Source: Mesorhizobium sp. (GTDB taxonomy: Bacteria; Pseudomonadota; Alphaproteobacteria; Rhizobiales; Rhizobiaceae). Taken from it: DNA of 64,000 nucleotides. The notes below the pieces were generated by a model. That model did not search any database and was not told where the DNA came from. It was given only the letters and a program-made list of their open reading frames with translations. A program made the translations under genes and the position numbers. The DNA is taken from contig SAJS01000005.1 of assembly GCA_004017535.1 (NCBI GenBank), positions 186,001-250,000 of the forward strand, given 5' to 3'. Of this stretch, positions 59,908 through 64,000 are shown piece by piece. Numbering within the stretch: position 1 is the stretch's first letter; each line of letters begins with the position of its first letter.

Positions 59908-60771
59908 GTGAAGGCTTTGTTGGGAATTGCCGGTGGGTTCGTGCTGACCCTGGCCGTGTTCGCCAGCGGGCTTGCCTTCGCCACCTGGATGCTGGCCGCC
60001 AAGCCGGTGCGTCAGGCAACCCCCACGATCGGCGTTTCCGAGCTCTGGACGAAGGACGCGCAGCCGGTCGATCAAGAGAAGCAGAATCTTGAGCGCATTC
60101 CCGCCCAGCAGGCGGCGGCCGCCAAGACGGACGGCGAGCCGGCCCCAGGCGAACCAGTCAAGGCGGGGGCCGCCACCCAGGCGGCGGCGCTCGCGGCGCC
60201 GGCGGCGACCCCACAGCCGAAGCTGCAGCCATTGCCGGACGTTTCCGCTCCCACCCAAGCTGCGCCGGACGCCAACGCGGGCCAGCAGCCGGCGCCGGCC
60301 GGCCAGCAGGCTGAGCGGCAATTGCCCGTCGCCCATCTGCAATGGTGCGCGACGCGCTATCGCAGCTACCGCCCGGATGAAAACAGCTACCGCTCCTACA
60401 GCGGCGAACTGCGCCCCTGCATCTCGCCCTATTACGACCCCGGCGACCGCACCGCCTCGACCGGCCAGAGTGATCAGACCAGCGATCAGGGCGCGAACGA
60501 CCGGCAGGCCGCGACAACTGGCGACCGGATCAACGAGACGAACGACGACCAGGCTGAGATGCAGGGCTATGCCCCGTCCGGCGACGGCTACGCCACCACC
60601 TATGGCGGCCGGCCGGAAGAGATCTCGCCCGAGGCGGAGGCCGCCCAGGCCTCCAGCCGGCCAGTCTCGGCCGACCATGTCGACTACTGCTTCAGCCGCT
60701 ACCGCTCCTACGATCCGCGCGACAACACCTACCAGCCCTTCGACGGCGGCCCGCGCCGCCAGTGCGAGTAA
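59908..60771 (+). CDS. BA14K-family protein with two BA14K repeats
   Basis: A 287-residue exported or membrane-anchored protein. One helix (LLGIAGGFVLTLAVFASGLAFATW) is followed by a long Ala/Pro/Gln-rich linker and two copies of the BA14K motif. These are WCATRYRSYRPDENSYRSY near residue 150 and YCFSRYRSYDPRDNTYQPF near residue 260, each ending in a Cys. BA14K (Brucella 14-kDa antigen family) binds sugars or immunoglobulin-like ligands. Most members have one copy. GTG 59908 has AAGGAG eight bases upstream. Confidence 0.88.
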   Translation: MKALLGIAGGFVLTLAVFASGLAFATWMLAAKPVRQATPTIGVSELWTKDAQPVDQEKQNLERIPAQQAAAAKTDGEPAPGEPVKAGAATQAAALAAPAATPQPKLQPLPDVSAPTQAAPDANAGQQPAPAGQQAERQLPVAHLQWCATRYRSYRPDENSYRSYSGELRPCISPYYDPGDRTASTGQSDQTSDQGANDRQAATTGDRINETNDDQAEMQGYAPSGDGYATTYGGRPEEISPEAEAAQASSRPVSADHVDYCFSRYRSYDPRDNTYQPFDGGPRRQCE

Positions 60772-60786
60772 GATCACCTTTCTGAA

Positions 60787-60858
60787 GGCTGGCGCGAGGC
60801 ACCCCCCTCTGTCCTGCCGCACATCTCCCCCGCAACGGGCGGGGGCCTCGCGCCAGCC
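60787..60858. repeat. 72-bp inverted repeat after the BA14K gene
   Basis: Perfect 14-bp arms GGCTGGCGCGAGGC (60787-60800) and GCCTCGCGCCAGCC (60845-60858) enclose the repeat-family words CCCCCCTCTGTCCTGCC. It may act as terminator of the BA14K gene, though no U-tract follows. Confidence 0.75.
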
Positions 60859-60988
60859 TATGTGGTTGTCTTCGCCAGCCTCGTACAAACCGATACGAAC
60901 CTGAAACACACCGTCCCTACAACCGGCATGCCGGCGAAACGCTGAAGCCCGATGGTCGCGCAGACTGAAATCCAGGAGCTACGCGCCG

Positions 60989-61414
60989 ATGACACCCGAC
61001 CAAATCAAGCTCGTGCAGGAGAGTTTTCGCGAGGTCGTCCCGATCAAGGAAGCGGCCGCAGCCTTGTTCTACGAGAAGCTGTTCGCCATCGACGGCAGCC
61101 TCAGGGCGCTGTTTGTCGAAACCGACATGAAGAAGCAGGGTGCCAAGCTGATGGCGGCGCTGGGCTTCGTCGTGCACGGGCTGTCGCGCGCCGAGACCAT
61201 CCTGCCCACCGTCCAGGACCTCGCCAGGCGCCATGTCGGCTACGGCGTCGAGGAGCATCACTACGCGACCGTCGGCCAGGCGCTGATCGAGACGCTGGAG
61301 GCCGGCCTTGGCGAGGCGTTCACGCAAGAAACGCGCGCGGCCTGGACCGCGGCCTACGGCCTGCTGGCGAGTGTGATGATCGCCGCGGCGCGGGAAATGC
61401 AGCTGGCGGCTTGA
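60989..61414 (+). CDS. Single-domain globin (Vitreoscilla haemoglobin / flavohaemoglobin-like)
   Basis: A 141-residue globin without the reductase domain of flavohaemoglobin. The proximal His is in DLARRHVGYGVEEHHY near residue 84; distal-side residues lie in ALFYEKLF and LFVETDMKKQG. It fits bacterial SDgb proteins that bind O2 or detoxify NO. ATG 60989 has CAGGAG upstream. No NO-responsive regulator is next to it. Confidence 0.92.
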   Translation: MTPDQIKLVQESFREVVPIKEAAAALFYEKLFAIDGSLRALFVETDMKKQGAKLMAALGFVVHGLSRAETILPTVQDLARRHVGYGVEEHHYATVGQALIETLEAGLGEAFTQETRAAWTAAYGLLASVMIAAAREMQLAA

Positions 61415-61463
61415 GTCAGCCGAGGAGGTCACGCTGGAACCAGGCCGCGATCCTTCGCGTCCC

Positions 61464-61512
61464 CTTGTGGGGAGATGGTCGGCAGACCAGACGGGGGTGC
61501 TGTCCCGCCGAC
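61464..61512. repeat. Degenerate copy of the CCCCTCTGTCCTGCCGG repeat family
   Basis: CCCCTTGTGGGGAGATGG is followed by GTCGGCAGACCAGACGGGGG and TGCTGTCCCGCCGAC. The words match the 40114 and 58122 elements with changes. The gap 61415-61559 has no other feature. Confidence 0.6.
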
Positions 61513-61559
61513 GTCTCAGTGTTCTTCTGCCACGAAAATGGAGAGATAACCCGGCAGCC

Positions 61560-62945
61560 TCATCCCACCACCTTCCCCGGATTCATCACATGACCCGGAT
61601 CGATCATCTCTTTGATCGCCTTCGCCAAATCCCGTTTCACCGGGTCGGCATGCCGCTCATAGGCATCACGCTTCTCCAGCCCCACGCCATGCTCGGCCGA
61701 GAATGAGCCGCCGGCTTCGCGCAGGCCCTCATAAAGCACGTCCTCGATTGCCGCGTGCCGGTCGTGCGCAAGCGGGCCGGGGCAATTGATCGAGATGTGC
61801 AGATTGCCATCGGCGAGATGGCCGTAGACATAGGGCGCGTAGGCGGCGTCGATCCGCTTCAGCCCGGCCTCGATGCGCGCTACATAGGCGTCCAGCGCGC
61901 CGCACGGCACGGACACGTCGAAGGAGGGCGCGATGGGGTGCGCGCGCTCGATGTGCTCTGTCTCCTCGCGCAGCCGCCACATCTGCGCGGCTTGCGCCTC
62001 GGAGCTCGCGACCAGCCCGTCCATGATGCCGGCCTCTTCCCAGATCGCCGCCAGCCCGTCCTCAAGTGCTGCCCGCGCCGCCTCAATCGAATCGGCGCCG
62101 AGCCCCAGCACCAGCAGGCAGGGCGCATCGAGCGGCAACTGCCCGGGCGCGTAGCCCAGCGCCCGCTGCATCAGCGAGGCGAAATTGCGCCAAAGGATCT
62201 CGGCGGCGGTGAGCCGGGCGCTGGTCGAGCCCAGGAAATGCCGCACGATACGCTGGGCGCTTGCCGCATCCGGCACGCCGACCAACGCCGTGGCACTGGC
62301 GCCGGCCACCGGATCGAGCCGCACCGCCACACGGGTGACAACCCCCAGCGTGCCCTCCGCGCCGATGAAGAGATGCTTCAGATCATAGCCGGCGCTGGTC
62401 TTCAACACCCTTGTGAGGTCGGAAAACACCCGCCCGTCCGGCAGCACGGCCTCGAGGCCGAGCACGCGGTGGCGCATCGTGCCGTTGCGAAAGGCCATGA
62501 TGCCGCCGGCATTGGTGGAAACCATGCCCCCGATCGTGGCGCTGCCGCGCGCGGCAAGATCGATACCGGGGTCGAGCCCATGCGCGGCCGCCGCCTCCTG
62601 CAGCGCCCCTAGCGTCAGCCCCGCCTGCACGATCGCCACCCGAGCGAACGGATCGATCTCTTCGATTTGGGCAAGCCCGCCGAGATCGCAGATGATCTGC
62701 CCTTGGGAAGTCGCTGCCCCGCCCGCCAACCCCGTGCGCCCGCCTTGGGCGACAAGGCTGACGCCACGCTCCGCGCAGAACCGCATCAGCGCCGCAACCC
62801 CCTCGACATCACGCGGGCGGACCAGGGCCGAAGCGCCGAAATTGCGGGCGTCGAAGCCGGGATCGCGGGTGGCGAGGTCCGAGGCGTCCCAGATGGTGGC
62901 GGAGGGCAGGGCGGCGCGCAAACCGGCGATGAGGGAGGCGGACAT
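61560..62945 (-). CDS. FAD-linked 2-hydroxyacid dehydrogenase (D-lactate/D-2-hydroxyglutarate type)
   Basis: A 461-residue FAD-binding PCMH/GlcD-family oxidoreductase. The FAD part has SLVAQGGRTGLAGGA, DLAARGSATIGGMVSTNAGGI, and FIGAEGTLGVVTRVAVRL. The C-terminal substrate domain ends AEHGVGLEKRDAY ... MIDPGHVMNPGKVVG. Members include D-lactate dehydrogenase, D-2-hydroxyglutarate dehydrogenase and glycolate oxidase GlcD. The His in YGHLADGNLH and EHGVG are the usual active-site residues. No GlcE/GlcF partners are adjacent, so a D-2HG or D-lactate role fits better. Confidence 0.93.
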   Translation of the reverse strand: MSASLIAGLRAALPSATIWDASDLATRDPGFDARNFGASALVRPRDVEGVAALMRFCAERGVSLVAQGGRTGLAGGAATSQGQIICDLGGLAQIEEIDPFARVAIVQAGLTLGALQEAAAAHGLDPGIDLAARGSATIGGMVSTNAGGIMAFRNGTMRHRVLGLEAVLPDGRVFSDLTRVLKTSAGYDLKHLFIGAEGTLGVVTRVAVRLDPVAGASATALVGVPDAASAQRIVRHFLGSTSARLTAAEILWRNFASLMQRALGYAPGQLPLDAPCLLVLGLGADSIEAARAALEDGLAAIWEEAGIMDGLVASSEAQAAQMWRLREETEHIERAHPIAPSFDVSVPCGALDAYVARIEAGLKRIDAAYAPYVYGHLADGNLHISINCPGPLAHDRHAAIEDVLYEGLREAGGSFSAEHGVGLEKRDAYERHADPVKRDLAKAIKEMIDPGHVMNPGKVVG

Positions 62946-63137
62946 GCGAAGGCTCCGGGGAGGGACGCGATATTCTATAGAGGAACCGGAGCCTCTGAGT
63001 CACGGAGCTTGCCGAAGAGGCCGTTGTGGACTGGCGGATATGGGGACGCGAAGCCCGCTCCTGCGGCCGCGCTCGATGTCAAACGCGCGAAGACAGCGCC
63101 ATCCAAGCCCGTCACCGGGCTGGGGCGCGAGATCGGC

Positions 63138-63176
63138 AAAAAAGGACCCGCCTGACGGTCTGGAGTCAGCCTTTTT
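63138..63176 (-). terminator. Terminator of the truncated haemoglobin gene
   Basis: AAAAAAGG (63138-63145) and CCTTTTTT (63170-63177) flank a CTGAC/GTCAG stem. Read on the minus strand, the gene stop is followed by the hairpin and CCTTTTTTGCC, a good U-tract. The stop codon lies within the stem. Confidence 0.7.
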
Positions 63177-63717
63177 TGGCGAAACCGGCGGTAACCTCGT
63201 CCTTGTGCGCAGCGAAGGCCTCCAGGACCTCCGACTTTTCGGCCTCCGGCACCTTGAAGTGGTCCAGGGTCCGCCCCAGTTCCGCCGCGACCTCGTCGAA
63301 TTCCGCCGGAGAGATCCGCAAGTCGCGATGCGCCTCCTCAAGGCCGAGCGGCGTCGCGCCGGGCCTTGTGGCCACGAACTTGTAGGGGCCGCCGGCAACG
63401 TCGCAGACCCACAGCGTGCGCATGAATTTGAGGCCGGGGAGCCGTTCAAGGTTCTTGGTGTGCCATTTCCGTAGCTGTGGGTTCTTGGACTTATTGCCGA
63501 CGATGGGATTCTTCAAGACGGCGTCGCTGAAGTAATCCACCACCGCGGCGATGGCGAACACGCCGCCCAACCGCTCGTACAGGCTTTTGTCAGGCGTGGT
63601 TTGCTTGGTCTGCGCGCGGGCCATGTCGGCCGGCAATACAGCGGTCGATGCGGCGGCCACCGTCAGCCCTGCGACGACACATCGTCTTGTGAAGAAGGTC
63701 GAAACAGCCGTTGTCAT
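63166..63717 (-). CDS. Group 1 truncated haemoglobin with Tat signal peptide
   Basis: A 183-residue protein. The first 36 residues are a twin-arginine export signal (FFTRRCVVAGLTVAAASTAVLPADMARA, cut after ARA). The rest is a 2-on-2 haemoglobin: KSLYERLGGVFAIAAVVDYFSDAVL, IVGNKSKNPQLRKWH, and the proximal-His helix LGLEEAHRDLRISPAEFDEVAAELGRTL. Exported trHb1 proteins are less common than cytosolic ones. A role in periplasmic NO or O2 chemistry is inferred. ATG 63717 has GGGAACCAGAG upstream. Confidence 0.9.
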   Translation of the reverse strand: MTTAVSTFFTRRCVVAGLTVAAASTAVLPADMARAQTKQTTPDKSLYERLGGVFAIAAVVDYFSDAVLKNPIVGNKSKNPQLRKWHTKNLERLPGLKFMRTLWVCDVAGGPYKFVATRPGATPLGLEEAHRDLRISPAEFDEVAAELGRTLDHFKVPEAEKSEVLEAFAAHKDEVTAGFAKKG

Positions 63718-64000
63718 CTCTGGTTCCCTTCAAGGTTACGCCAGAGCAAGCCGCGGCCTGTCTGGCGGCTACATGATCTTCGGATATGTCCACTTTGCCT
63801 TACCTGGCATCGTCTGAGAGACTAACGAGTCCCCAGTCCCAAATATTCCGGTCGAGGCAATGTTTAATGGCCACGCCAGTTGAAAGACCCGCGCTAGCGC
63901 GTCATCCAGGTTCAGGAACATTCCGCGTCGAACGGAGTTTGAAACGACGGCCCCCGCTCGCAGTGGCCAAGAGCGGTCGATGAGGCGAGCTTATGTCGTC
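63718..64000. other. Right-hand end of window, no supported gene
   Basis: The 283 bp after the truncated haemoglobin start should include its promoter. Short open frames exist on both strands but none has a ribosome-binding site or recognisable product. Confidence 0.45.

Overview
The window is GC-rich DNA from a Rhizobiales alphaproteobacterium, most likely Mesorhizobium or a close relative. Evidence: several DUF982 genes, a BA14K-family protein, a DUF2778 cell-wall protein, a ROSE-type RNA thermometer before hsp20, EcfG-like promoters (GGAAC-N16/17-xGTT), and dispersed palindromic repeats. It reads as chromosome with one decayed integrative element. There are no rRNA genes and no CRISPR array.

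Layout. 1-2.5 kb: a flavin monooxygenase running off the left edge, an FMN reductase fused to a SnoaL-like domain, and a complex I accessory subunit. 2.5-5.9 kb: a tRNA-Arg(TCT) gene, then a decayed element with an integrase broken by one stop and two frameshifts, phage-structural scraps, an O-acyltransferase, a beheaded HigA antitoxin and a tRNA-like fragment. 5.9-9.5 kb: surface-glycan genes (GT2-like, GT25, hexapeptide acetyltransferase, GT8). 9.5-12.2 kb: small stress-type genes (two DUF982), an ArsR-type regulator and a tiny ORF before a strong terminator. 12.2-21 kb: a spermidine/putrescine-type ABC transporter, a LysR regulator, an AbgB-like M20 hydrolase, an arginine-deiminase-superfamily enzyme and a BKACE (DUF849) enzyme, possibly one uptake and catabolism cassette for a guanidino or N-acyl compound. 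21-27 kb: GFA protein, a ThuA/Gfo-Idh-MocA pair, a UGT-type glycosyltransferase and a DUF2778 L,D-transpeptidase-like protein. 27-36 kb: membrane and redox genes (DUF2231, a multicopper-oxidase stub, cytochrome c', DUF2127, PAP2, YqaA), an HxlR/RibD-like divergent pair, a di-haem peroxidase and an AcpA-type phosphoesterase. 36-39 kb: a hydroxycinnamate module (MarR, hydratase-lyase, CoA ligase) with a tandem palindromic operator; the ligase has a frameshift. 39-44.9 kb: OsmC, a 2OG-Fe(II) oxygenase, an ABC-F ATPase, a class C beta-lactamase-like esterase and a class I glutamine amidotransferase.

44.9-52.3 kb is a protein-folding cluster. It holds htpG, groEL, groES (with a one-base frameshift) under a CIRCE operator, and two hsp20 genes behind an RpoH-like promoter and a ROSE-like leader. 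DUF982, HTH and Usg-family small genes lie among them. 52.6-64 kb: a long coiled-coil protein, a secreted protein, an acyl-CoA synthetase, a WYL regulator, a VOC protein, a KamA/EpmB-like radical SAM protein, a double-BA14K protein behind an EcfG-type promoter, a single-domain globin, an FAD-linked oxidase and a Tat-exported truncated haemoglobin.

Two otherwise well-conserved genes, groES and the hydroxycinnamate CoA ligase, each appear to lack one base. They are either recent pseudogenes or consensus errors, and this needs reads to settle. All functions are assigned by reading translations and recognising families. No database search was run.
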